A stretch of 64,000 nucleotides of DNA from Balanoglossus misakiensis (taxonomy: Eukaryota > Hemichordata), in assembly GCA_040954595.2 (NCBI GenBank), contig CM082596.2:5766001-5830000 (forward strand). The letters are read 5' to 3'. Of the stretch, positions 11,857 through 23,599 are shown in pieces. A model generated the notes under the pieces. The model was not told where the DNA came from. It saw only the letters and a list, made by a program, of their open reading frames with translations, and ran no database searches. The stretch's first letter is position 1. Every line of letters starts with the position of its first letter. The position numbers and the translations under genes are program-made.

Positions 11857-13745
11857 CTGATGATGATGATGATGATCGAAACCCCATATTACACTCGTGT
11901 ACACAATGTAACTTCACGGTTACCAAGGTGAACATGTTTTTCCTGTACGTGATCTTGTGTCCATTTTGTCATGTATGGTACAATGAATTAACACTTACCT
12001 TCGAATTGAAATTCAAATCTCCCATATCCTTTACCACCGGCAGCTGACTCATAGACTGTATCAAGTTGCATCACCATTTTATTTCCAGTCGTGTTAAAAT
12101 TTTCACCCTCGCCGCATTTTTTATCTAGATATTGGACGACAAGCTCCCCGTTGTTGCCATCAAATATGTAGACAGTGTCAAAAGTGTAAAGGTCACATTC
12201 ACGAAATGCCCCTGTGACAAAGGTTCCATTCGGACAATAAATATTCCAAATGTAGGTGGCCTCTATATTTGGGTAAATTCTTTCTGGATGTCCAGGTGAA
12301 TATATGTAACCTTTCTGTCCAAAGATGTCACCACCATTGCCACCTATGACTGAAACATAAAAAGAACCGTAATAAAATGATGGCACTAAATATAAAAATG
12401 TAGAATCAAGAGTAACAATGAATGCAGAGGTGAAACTTCGGCATTATAAATGAATTCTGCTTAACTTACTGCTGTACTTTAACTTGAACCCACAAGGCTC
12501 TGTTTCGTTCTGCCACGATTGGTCCAGAGCTCTTAATGTAACCCACATTGTATTTGACTCAGAATCATTTACTGTTGAAGGATGGTCGTCGTTTGTATAA
12601 CGCCCTATATCCGGAATGCCGGGGTCATCGTTTCCGATTTCTACACAATCTTCTTGATATCTCAACTGGAAGTTTGTGAAGGAGGACGTGAATACTGTTC
12701 CTTGGTAACTATTTATCGCCCAGGTACACTCGCCACCTTTCAGATAGGAATCGGGATGAAATGGCGAAAGGACATTTCCTCCAGCAGTTCTTATGTCGCC
12801 GCCACATGCTAGATGGAAAGACAGAATGACGTCTTAAGGATTTGTCTTCGTTTCACGTATGTTGCTTTCAATACGTGATAACAAATCCGGATAAAACCGT
12901 AATATTTTTGTTATACATCTGATTAATTTAATTTAGAAATCCTTACTTACAATCATATTGTATTCGAAAGTAGACTTGGTCATCAGTGATTGTGGGTGAA
13001 TACAGTCGAATCCACATCACATTGTACGAAGCATATCCTATACCTATTGGTAATTGAGAAGTGCAGTCGGACTGGGTGTAATTTGCCATGAGTGTGTCGG
13101 TAGCAGTTTCACCGTCTCGGATCTCGATATAACTGAAATCATAGCTTCCATTTCCTGCCAACAAATTGCATTTTATAAGCTTGGCTGTCACGTTGGAACC
13201 CTTAGTTGTGTGCACCGTCCAAATACACTCGTCTGTATCCACTCCAGTTGAGCCCTGGTATTCTATTGTGCCGTCTTTCCCGTGAACTTCGCCTCCACAT
13301 TCTGACCCTGTGGAAACGTGGGAATACCAGTTGTGAAGTTGAGGTTGTAAGGTATAATGTGTTGTCAGTATAAGATTATACAACCAATCAGTCAGTCAGT
13401 CAGTCAGTCTATTAGTCAGTCAGTCGATCAGTCATTTTATCCAGGCTGTCGCATGTATAGGAGTAACATGTCAAACGTCTGTCTTTCTGTCTTGAAATTT
13501 CATGAAAGTGAATTTTTCAGTCTATGAAGTTCACATCATTCGTTATTTGAGCTAAACGTCTTGTTGTCCAGTTTCAGCTAGACGATGTCAACATCATCCG
13601 TCAAAATAAAAAAAAAACGACACTCGAAGGTGACATGGTGTCATCCAATATCAATCTACAGCTTCGGCTGAAACCACGTACCTTTGCAACTGGCTATGCT
13701 CATCAACAAAGGAGCGACGGCGTAAAACACTGTAAGTGATGACAT
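9020..13745 (-). CDS. Receptor B: CUBx4-sushix2-TM protein with Grb2-type and ITAM-like tail
   Basis: Ten exons: 13745-13682 (signal peptide), 13307-12951, 12808-12470, 12349-11999 and 11635-11306 (CUB1-4), 11175-10990 (CCP1), 10503-10324 (CCP3 type), 10205-10176 (10-residue linker), 9844-9769 (TM, IVLVCVTGIILVAIIILFVS), 9524-9020 (tail). Total 2,418 nt in frame, 805 residues. It lacks the CCP2 exon of A and C. CUB3 is almost identical to that of A. The tail is unlike A or C: it has YVNH, YENT and three YCNA (Y-x-N, the Grb2 SH2 consensus), then ends YMHL-x11-YTAL, an ITAM-like spacing. The tail start was chosen at the acceptor before GTCAATCC because it keeps frame with the TM exon; a second good acceptor at 9,618 would lead to a stop after four residues. 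Signalling roles are inferred from motifs only. Confidence 0.85.
9091..9297 (-). repeat. 69-bp coding tandem repeat (3 copies) in receptor B tail
   Basis: Three head-to-tail copies of a 69-bp unit encode 23 residues each around ADHMYCNANQDNA. Each copy carries one Y-C-N tyrosine. Copies differ at only a few bases, as with the larger repeat in receptor A, but the two repeat units are unrelated in sequence. Confidence 0.95.
11795..11873. repeat. (ATG)n microsatellite in receptor B intron
   Basis: An almost pure GAT/ATG trinucleotide run lies in the intron between the CUB3 and CUB4 exons of receptor B. Poly-His and poly-Ser open frames across it are artefacts of the repeat. Confidence 0.95.
13382..13430. 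repeat. (CAGT)n microsatellite
   Basis: An imperfect CAGT tetranucleotide run lies in intron 1 of receptor B, between the signal-peptide exon and CUB1. A similar imperfect run occurs at about 17,757-17,811 in receptor C. Confidence 0.85.
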
Positions 13746-15385
13746 GACACCCATCTCAATGACGAGTAACCAGAGGAGGAAATCGTCTGCACATACATTA
13801 TTTCCTGGTTCAATGTACACCCCGATATTTTTCACCCTTCACATGGAAACCCATAGACTGAATTGTTGTGTAAATATATAACTAAAATCGATACTGCCAT
13901 GCACTACCATAGACAAAAGAAGGTTTAGAGGTGGAACTTCCAATTTCAAGTCGTTGGGGTAGTGTAGATTAAATCAGTTTTATCAGTCGATAAAATCAGA
14001 CCAGCTACTCTACAAAACATCTACATAGTCTTTAAAATCAAATTTGTTAACATCAATCATCAACGTGTCGTCATTAATTGGTCTGCTGTTTAATCTATTA
14101 ATGGAATCGAACTAGTACGCCGGCGCACGAAACCCACTGGTGTCAAACCCAAATATGGCGACTCAGATATCGTATTAACATAAATGTTGGCCAATAAACC
14201 AATAATATAAAACAACATTAATGTTTAACTTTTGAATTTTTGAACTTCCTTTTATCGCAAAAGGGGCAGAAATCAGTTATCTTGATAGTCTGTCGACCAC
14301 ACGAGATGTTTTATTTCTCATCTAAAGGTAACAAAAACCTTATGTACATTAAAATTGGGACGCTCGTTTATTCCAAAAATGACATTTGGGGTGTGTGAGA
14401 GAAAAATGACAATTCGAGATGACAGAAAATAAACACTATCATAGAAATCGATGATCCATCAAATCCAATGTTAGACGTGTTATTGTTATCTTGAGGGAGT
14501 GCTGTACTTTCAACGATTTTGGCCAAAATGTCAAATACATAAGATTCAGGTGTGTGTTCATCGCAGCCTGACACCAGCCACAGGTGATGTCATGGTTGTC
14601 ATCTGACTCATCGTGAAAGAATGCAGAAATTATCACTCAGATATACCGTACTGATAACCCTTCTGACCTCGTACCATCCTGTCTTTGAACGACCATCATC
14701 CCACACACGATATTCATCCAAATGTGGTATGCGAGGTATTTCTACCTTATACACTATCAATCAGCGAATTCAATCTTTGCTCGATATACTGAAGCAACTG
14801 ATGGAATAGTTCATACTCGTTAAGATCTGATTGTGATTGTCTTGGTCATGATTATAAATACATACACATAGTGCGCTAAGATTACATCAGAAAACATTTC
14901 AATGTAGACTTCATTATACCGCATGAATATAATTTCAAATTGAATCAAGTTCTGCATACTAGTATATTGTATACAAACGTCATCGGCGTGAACAAGTTAA
15001 TCGTAAGTTCTTCATATCATAGATGAAATGTAAATATCCGTGTAAAAATAATGTTATCGAATCTGAAAACTTGGCATTTGCATTGCTTTTGTGGTCGCAG
15101 CGAAAGTTTGGCTGTAGACCTGTCTCATTCATTTAATCACCATCAATGGAAAACAACAAAAATATGTTGTTATTTGATTGGGAATTTATTGTAAATGTAA
15201 AATGTTGTGCGACTTAAAACTTATTTCATCTAAGCTGCTGAAGCTAAGTAGTAGTATCGATATAACCTATAGCTTTTAATTTGACGCTGTGACAGTTTTC
15301 TCTGACTGTATATTATACAAAACAGACTGCAACTTGGTTGAATTCTACTGATATGGGCAGATATGTTCATTACACGTGTGTCGAT
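13746..15385. other. Intergenic between receptors B and C, including B promoter
   Basis: No gene is seen. The segment at about 13,795-14,022 matches the receptor A upstream block and is the presumed promoter of B. Small open frames at 14,368-14,809 show no domain. The stretch near 15,385 is the 3' flank of receptor C. Confidence 0.5.
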
Positions 15386-18300
15386 TCATTTGAAACTGGT
15401 CGGTTCGTAGGCAATGTTGTCATGGAAACCCGACTCCTCGACACCGTCTCCGATTGTTGAGTAATACACGTCACTTTCTTCGCAATCTGGTGTGCGAGAG
15501 CTGTCTGGATTTCGACCGCCATCGTCCGCACCCTCGTATAGAATGTTCTCCTTGGACTTGAATTCTGATTCTGGATTTATGTCATCCCCACGTTCATGGG
15601 TATCGGTGTCTGTATCTTCATACAGAACGTTCTCCGTGAATTGGGGTCCAGAATTCTGGAGTTCACGGGCACCGTCGTCTGTATCTTCGTAGAGAACGTT
15701 CTCCGTGAATTGAGGCCCAGAATTCAGATGCTCATCGTTGTCTGCATCTTCATACAGAACGTTCTCCGTGAACCGAACGGCAGATTTGGGATGAGCATCG
15801 CCATCGCCAATATCGTTGTAAACGACGCCTTCGACAGAGGATGAACCGCGCGGTATGTTACCCTGCTCCGGGTCGTGACTTGCTTCGTACAAAATGTTAT
15901 CTGTAAACGTGACCCCTGGTTGATGTGTGCTGTTGTTGTAATTCCCGTGATGTGCACCATTATCAGTAAATCCGGTTTTGGAAGCGCCTACATCCGGGAG
16001 TTGGGCGACACCAGATTCGGCATAGTCGTACGCCAGATCACCATCCGCCACTGCACTTTGGATGGGCAAATTGTCAGCAACGACACCACTGTGTGTGTTT
16101 TGCTTCTGTTGGGGACTTGCTTGCGGCCGGTGTCCATGGTAACCGCCAACCTCCGCGTAAGCGTGTGCATCTTGTGCGTCGTCGACCTCATCAGCGCCTT
16201 CGTAGATTTCGTTGTTTTTGAACCCGACATCATGCTGTTTTCCCGGTGGATTGTTACTGTTCACTCCGTGGTTAGTTTTAGGGTCGACTGCGTACGCGCA
16301 TTTCTCTCGCCCATCCTCGGACTTATCATTGATAACATAACGAGAATCTCGTGCATCGACGTCATCAGTCGAGCTTTCGCCACCGATGACGTAATCAGCA
16401 TTTCCGAAAGAGAAGGAATTTGATGCATGATCATGAACTGGGAGCTGTGTATGAGGGTTTAGGTTGTTTTTGGTGTTGTTGAGATTCGCACTTTTCGTTC
16501 CAAATTCGGAACCACTTTTCCCGATATTGTTAAGTTCATTTTGCACGTTGTTGGCATCGGGTTTATCTCTCTTGCTGCTTGAAAGAAAGAAAGAAAGAAA
16601 GAAAGAAGAAGAAGGAGAGAGAGAGAGAGAGTGAGAGAGAGAAGAAAAATTGTGAATCAAAGATGTATGGCTGAATGATCACTGTGACGCAATCTCTCTA
16701 TTAGTAACACATATAATGGATTGCGGTATTAAAAAGACACCTATCTGTCTACCAATATACATGTACATGGTATTAGAGGTCGTTGGGAACAGAAATCTCT
16801 TTGTCACACCGAAATATAATAGGCTTGTTTGTTGTATTGGTGGTGATGATAATTAACATTTACCTTCTCCGAAGTAAAAGTATGACTATTCCAATACTGA
16901 CCACAATAATTACCAACGCCAACAAACTTATGGCAATGATAGCTGAGAATATGAAAATATGAAAAGAAGAAAAACGCATTTATTCAAGGAGTATGATCCA
17001 TATGATACACTAGAATACAAATAATTTCGTGAGAATGTCAGTCATACTCATCCACTGTTGTGTGTATTGGATTTCCATTTTTTCCTTCAGAAAATGCCCA
17101 GTACTCAGTATACGTAGTTTTGCCCTTGAAAATTCAAATGTTATAGAGCAGTTGTACAGATGAACCACATATGTTTTAGTGACCTCTAAATAGTGGGCAT
17201 TTTTATAGTACTGTACATCCCGGTGAAGTCAATGCATGTGTATATAAATTGACATACATGTATATATAAAGGCCACCTGTCTATAAAGAAATGTTCTGCC
17301 TTACCTATGATAGTATCACTGTTGCTGTCTGTAACAAAAGACAAACATGAAAATAGATAACAACGTCAACGAAAAGAAAGGTGCTACCTGGGCAAATGAA
17401 GTTTCAGAAGTTTCAGAAATCGCAACCAACTGACATAGTGATGACGTCTTACCAGAAGGCACACAAATGGGTCGTTCACTCCACTCTCCGTTGGCCTGAC
17501 AGACAACATAGGTCACATTACTTTCAAAGTAATACCCGTCATGACAATCGTAGACCACAATGTCTTCATAGAGGTACGAGTCGCCAGACTTCTCGGCATC
17601 TTCTACGTCATCAGGTTCACCACAGTTAACGGCTGCTCAGAACGAAAATGATCGTTTAAATTGCAGTATGCATATTGCCAAACTGACGTCACCCAAACCC
17701 ACCATTCCCTTATTAAACGGCATATGTTATTCAGTTTGTTAGTTAGTTAGTGACTCAGTCATTGAGTCAGTCAGTCGCAGTCAGTCAGTTAGTCAGCCAG
17801 TCAGTCAGTTTAATACAAAGAAAGGGTTAACTCTACTTCGGGAGTGGAACAAAACAGACAGGCCCAACACAGTATAAAATTAAATTGAATTGATGAATTG
17901 AATTAAGTTGAAAACCTACGTATGCACTCAGGCACATCTCCACTCCAAAGTCCACTGGAAAGACAAGTTATTGTCTCAGTTCCGTTCAAAGAGTATCCTT
18001 CCTGACACTTGTAGGTCACATTGCTACCATAGGTGAAGTCATCACCATTTGATTCGCCGTTTTCTGGCTGACCTGGGTCACCGCATGTTACAGCTGTTGA
18101 AACAAAAGAGTGTCAATCATACAAATTACATGTATGTGAATTGTGATATGAAGGTGTATATTATTGTATCTCCACTGACAGCTGCATATTTTCACGAACT
18201 TCAACGTTAGAACAAGAAGGTAATAAGTGTTAAAGAAACGCCCTTTTGAAACTTAAATTGAAAACCTACGTATGCACTCAGGCACATCTCCACTCCAAAG

Positions 18301-21300
18301 TCCACTGGAAAGACAGGTTATTGTCTCAGTTCCGTTCAAAGAGTATCCTTCGTGACACTTGTAGGTCACATTGCTACCATATGTGTAATCATCACCATCT
18401 GATTCGCCGTTGTCTGGTTGGCCTGGGTCACCACATGATATTGCTATGGGAATATTAAGTGTAAATGTTTGTGACTTGAGGCGATTCATTTATGCAATTT
18501 CATGCTACCATGGACGTCCAAAAAGCCGTAGCGAAACACGACAAATACCCGAAGAAACATATATTCATATGTAAATTATCTTACGGAGGCATTCTGGGAT
18601 ACTATCACTCCAGTTTCCATCTTCTCCACAAGTGGCGTTCGTAAAGTTTGTTGACATTTCATACCCATCATGACATATAAGCATAATTTCGTCACCAGGT
18701 TGGTAGACAACTTCTTCTGGAAACAGATCACCATTACTGACATTTTCCGGTGCATAACACACAATTAATGCAGCTGTAATTGGGGACACATAATTATGAG
18801 ATGAAACTACTTCCATATCTGTTCAGCATTAATGTAAACCATAATGAATGCTTTCAACAGTTTGGGATAAAATAAAGCCGTCCACTGATTATTGTACAGA
18901 TAGTGTATTCAGTTATTCTCACAAAAGACGAAGAGTAGAAATAGGGAAAATGATTTTATTACCTTGAAATTCTACACAGTAACTTCCATTGCTGGTGTCG
19001 TTTGTGTCTCCGGAATAAAGAATTATTATAGAAACATTTGATGTTGTTTCCAAGACTTCTGGATTATCAGCCGATTGATAGGCAGCAAGAACGGAACCAT
19101 CTTTATCATAGACAGTCACGTTGTCTCTCCTTCTTAATGTAAATTCTGTAAATTCTAACTCCATGATGGTTCCTTCCGGTGTTGTTATCGTAGTGGTATA
19201 CATAATGTTTGCCGGATACGCAAGCGGATAATAAGGTGACAGTATTGTACCATTATAACCTGAAACCTCTTGACTTGTTGAGAGTTCCGCTGAGAGAAAA
19301 GGGTTAAAACAGATTAGGAGATTGTGTATGTAAAAGGACTACTTGTCAATAATGGTTTGTTCCTGTGCAGAATTTGAAGTTCAAACAATCCTGAGTACTT
19401 ATACGTGCTCAAGATTTAAACTTCGATAAAACAGACTAATTTAAATGTGTTTTCTTTTTACACACGAATATTCAGAGAGCGGACTGCAAAGACAAACCTT
19501 GAAATTGAAGTTCAAATGTGCCCGCACTGCCGGCTTTCACTGTCTTCAACTGTACCACCATTTTGTTTCCTGTTGTATTAAAGTGTTCATCTTGTCCCTC
19601 CGACCCACGATACACTTTGAGTGGCTTCTCGCTGTCTCCGTCAAAGATATAGACAACATCCGACGTGCCAAGGTTAAGTTTGATAAACCGCCCAAGAACG
19701 GCAGTTCCACTTGGACAGTATACATTCCAGGTGTACGTATCACCCGTTTTTGGATATGCGTTTGCCGGATATCCTGGTGAATAAATGAAACCCTTTTCTC
19801 CGTAGATATCACCACCATTGCCACCAACAGCTGTTAAGAGGAAAACATAGTATACCATACGAAAGTCGCTGAAACACATTCTTTAAAATACACCACTACT
19901 TGCGTAAAGTCTTAAATTTACCCTCGTTTACTCCAAATATTATCACCACTGCAATCGATAGCAAAAACATGTGCCTAATTTGTTATGTCAAATAAACCCT
20001 TTTAACACATAGGAACAGAAGTAGTTCGGTAGTGACTATAAAACCATATTCTCTCATTGTTTCAGCAACACTGTGTGCAGTTGTTTTGACAACTTTGCCA
20101 GCAAGTGTTGAATGCTAGGATATTGCACTGTTGATATTGATCAACCAAAACAAACTTACCTTGAAATTCTATATTAAATCCATACATATCGTTGTCGTTT
20201 AGTGCAGGTTTGTCATTGCTGTGTAATTTTATCCACATTGCATTCGACACTGTATCATCTATGTCTTCGGATACAGGATTGTCTTGATTGGTGAATTGTC
20301 CTATATCTGCAGTTCCCTCGCTGATGTCATTTCCCATTTCAACAAAATCGTCATCATGTCTCAAGTTGAAATCTTTGAAGCTGGATTCGATGACAGTTCC
20401 TTGAGGAGTTGTTAGCGTCCAAGTACACTCACCGCCTCTTACGTATGATTCAGGAAAAAAGGGTGACGACACTCTGCCTTCCATTGCATTAATTTCACCA
20501 CCACACGCTGAAGAGATCAGAATAAAATATTAACGTTGTCTTATTGGGAAGTTAGATGTAACTGCCATATACAGTTGTATGTGCATTTTTATGTGGGTCT
20601 CCTGAAGGTAGGTGAATATTTTAGTGTTTGCATGCAAATTTACAGACAGGTACATACAGCGAACTTACCACTATAATTCAATGTGAAGGATTCACCGTTA
20701 TTGCCGTTAAGACCAGGGGAATATAGCTGTACCCATATCTTGTTTGCTGTCGCATACTTTACGTCTTTTGGCAGACTCGAACAATTAGTTTGAGTAAATT
20801 TGCCTAAACTATCTCCAGTGGAATCGCCATCTCGGATCTCTATGTAGCTGTCAGAGAACGGACCAGGTAGCTTGCATTTAAGTAGTTTTGAGGTAACCGT
20901 TGATTTTTCAGTAGTGGTAATTGTCCAAACACATTCCTTAGTTTGAGGCGGAAAAGATCCCGTGAAACTAATTGTTCCATTGTGACCATACACATCATCT
21001 CCACAATCGCTACCTGGCGAAATGAATGGAATAGAAATGTATGAAAGGTTGTTCATTTATCAATAATTATTATTAGTGAAATGGACAAAATAATTAAAGA
21101 GAGTTTCATTCAGCACGGGAGGGTCTTGTAGGAGGGTTGAGGGGTCGGCCGGACATTCAAAATGCGACCACCATATGGCAAGTTACTAAAATGTGACCAC
21201 ATTAACATGGTCCACGGTACATTTGGGTATAGCTAACCGCACCCAGTCAGAATTAGATTATGGAAAATTTACCCAAATCTTTTCTACAAACGTCTACAAT

Positions 21301-21630
21301 GCGAAGACAATCGGCAAATTTATAAGAGAATAAATAGTAAGGTAACACATAGGCCTAACATATCATTATGGATAAACGGTTCACAGTTTAATTTCTAAGA
21401 CTCACACAGGCTCAGGTGTAACTTGTACAAATGGTTTGGTTTCAAAGTTGCTTTGGACAAATTTGCTATCTTGTGTTGTGGTCTGGGCATTTTGGCTTAT
21501 ACTGATAAATCAGTGCTATCGCTAATTTGAAGTTAGCCTCACCTTGACAACCTGATACACTCAGTATCAGGATGAAAACTGCAACGGCGACGCCACCAGT
21601 GGACGCAGAGTCTGCCTTCTTCAACGACAT
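15386..21630 (-). CDS. Receptor C: CUBx4-sushix4-TM protein with NxxYE/ITIM tail
   Basis: Twelve exons: 21630-21543 (signal peptide), 21013-20669, 20507-20160, 19830-19498 and 19289-18963 (CUB1-4), 18773-18585 (CCP1), 18443-18270 and 18093-17920 (two CCP2-type exons), 17632-17453 (CCP3), 17328-17305 (8-residue linker), 16942-16864 (TM, AIIAISLLALVIIVVSIGIV then RRR), 16577-15386 (tail). Total 3,453 nt in frame, 1,150 residues. CUBs are clearly diverged from A and B, yet the first CCP2 exon is almost identical to CCP2 of A. The tail of about 397 residues has seven N-x-x-Y-E motifs (NEIYE, NILYE, NVLYE x3, NILYE, NIAYE) and an ITIM-consensus VYYSTI at 15,452-15,469. One donor (after CUB3, GTTTGT) is weak. 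The tail acceptor is an AG-CAG tandem (16,577 or 16,574). Confidence 0.85.
16579..16643. repeat. (GAAA)n/(GA)n microsatellite at receptor C tail acceptor
   Basis: A GAAA then GAGA run on the plus strand gives a long TTTC/TCTC pyrimidine tract on the minus strand, directly before the acceptor of the receptor C cytoplasmic-tail exon. It serves as the polypyrimidine tract, so length variation could affect splicing of the tail. Confidence 0.85.
17757..17811. repeat. (CAGT)n microsatellite in receptor C intron
   Basis: An imperfect CAGT run lies between the second CCP2-type exon and the CCP3 exon of receptor C. Confidence 0.8.
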
Positions 21631-22229
21631 CACGATCTGTTTCTGGGTTTAGGGTTCGAGCAGCTGACGTTATGTTGATTAGGGCCTATCTACTTTAAAA
21701 CAAAACTATCACGGTGATTTTGGTCCTTCACCTTGATCACCTCCAGGTCTCAACAAAAGAACCGAGAGGATTTCGAGTCAAAATGCGCAATAGCTTGCGA
21801 TGAAATCCCGGGTGGGCTACATGCGTTTAATCTGAAATGAGACAGAGGAACTCGAACTATGGTAGAAGGACGGTGGCACATGATCAAATATTGGCCATGA
21901 ATAATGGGATAACATGTCACAAATATGTAACGAATTAATCACGCTTATAAAGGAGTGATTTTTGACCTGTACATGTTTGCGTATCCCAAGTATCTGAAAC
22001 ACATATCTGTTATTTAAAGAAATACAGTCACATCTAATTTGCATGTGCCCATGAACTGGTCATTGGAAAAAAAAAACATTGTACTCCACAAATGGATTAA
22101 TTGTCTGTTATATAGTGACACCTCTGGGACCAGAAACCCTGTCTTTAATATAGAGAGGTGTCCTTAATATATATATATCCACCTGATTTTGCAGGTATCA
22201 TTCATTTCCGGTGAAAGAGGGCGCATTTC
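21631..22229. other. Intergenic, receptor C upstream region
   Basis: No gene is seen. This is the presumed divergent space between receptor C (minus) and a possible plus-strand transcript starting near 22,230. At about 22,110-22,180 there is a remnant with ACACCTCT and AGAGGTGT in inverted orientation, typical of a short decayed DNA transposon. Confidence 0.4.
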
Positions 22230-22233
22230 AATA

Positions 22234-23396
22234 TGGCGGCGGCCATCGGCATATCACCTGTGAGACCGAAATATGATTTCAAGGAGGTTCCCTGCCGAAA
22301 TTTACACGCCTTGGCTTAGCGAAGATGACATGGAAAAGGTTTTTAACACAGTCCATCCATTTTGTGTGTTGGCGACTGACAACAACTTGTTATATCGCGC
22401 GTTTGCCTAATGACGAACATTGGTGGAGCCAGGGACATGATATGCCAAGACCCGTGAATGTGCAGCAGCCTGCAGTCAAACCATTACGAGCGGTGGACTT
22501 TGAATTCGCGGGAAATATACAGGGTAAGTTCTATTTGCGTGTATTTATGATATCATAGCATGACAAAGTGGGTAACTACGTTCACCATTGCCATGTGTTT
22601 GTCAGAGTATGCATGGCGTTACTGTCTGGATTGATGGCTTTGGCAGGACTCGTTAAACACGTAAGGTAGTAAATTTGATAGAGCTGTTTTCTATATTTGT
22701 ATATACTTGATAGCTTCAATCAAAATAAGTAATTATTTGTAATTTGTAGTACAAGGAGATGGCTACTTGTTAATCACAAAACCTATTGGTGAATAATTAA
22801 TAGAAATTTCCAAATAAAATAAATGGTTTCCAAAACACAACTGATAATACTTTTGTGAAAACAACTGGGGCCAAAGAAAGTTGAAATGAGCCTGATAAAA
22901 CCATAACATATTCCAAAATGATATAAGAATGTTCTAAAGGCTAAACAACAAAAGTTACAGCCTAATCCACAGAAATAGTGTTTTGAGCGAAGGAACAGTA
23001 GTTATAATATTTGATATTTTCAGTGTTTGTATTCTTTGGTTTCTTGTGCCAGTCACTGAATACTGGCTACATCAACAAGTTGTAGAGACAAGAACAAGAA
23101 ACTCCAATCTGTAAAGAGAATAAAAATACTACCCATTTCCTCAACATTCTTTTGACCCTTGAATATAACCTATGTTTATTTCAGATGGACATAAGCATGT
23201 GAAAATGTATTGCACAGTTTGTGTTTGTCGTTTTTGTTTCTCGAGCACTTAAATCAAGCACACTGACACTTGGCATTTGATTTTGAACCTACAGGTCAGA
23301 TCTCCAAACGTGAAGAGACAGAAAATGCCAGCAGAGATGATTTGGACAAGTTGGTTCAAGAAGACCAAAAGAGAATGGCAGTTGAAACCAAGTTTG
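22234..23396 (+). CDS. Possible two-exon start of an unrecognised gene (partial)
   Basis: ATATGGCGGCGGCC at 22,232 resembles the YY1-like start of a housekeeping gene. A reading frame through about 22,385-22,524 (DEHWWSQGHDMPRPVNVQQP and on to FEFAGNIQ) ends at a strong donor, G|GTAAGT. An acceptor, CCTACAG|GTCAG, at 23,295 continues in the same phase as GQISKREETENASRDD and on to RMAVETK, after which no clear donor is seen. The upstream part cannot be joined to either candidate ATG without a frame change, so the start is unresolved. I do not recognise the protein. The second exon lies inside the outer arm of the inverted repeat and has an inverted copy near 33,050-33,165. It may be a broken gene, a captured exon or chance. 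Confidence 0.25.
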
Positions 23397-23599
23397 TCTT
23401 TGTAGAATTTTGTTGTTGTAAATTTTACTCCAAGAACATTCACGTAAATTTGTGCGATGTGTTATAAGTAGATGGAGAAATGTACCCCTGGAAAATTTCC
23501 TAAATTTCATAGAGAAAATTTAACCTTAGCAAGTTGGTTCAGTCACTCACGCTACCATGAATTGTGGATTTGTTTGTTGATCATTTATTCTGACTACTC

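Noticed and set aside
11716-11935. Poly-His/poly-Ser small proteins
   Set aside because: Products of a (ATG)n microsatellite inside an intron of receptor B.
14368-14809. Three small frames between receptors B and C
   Set aside because: No domain, no splice support, and they overlap on opposite strands.
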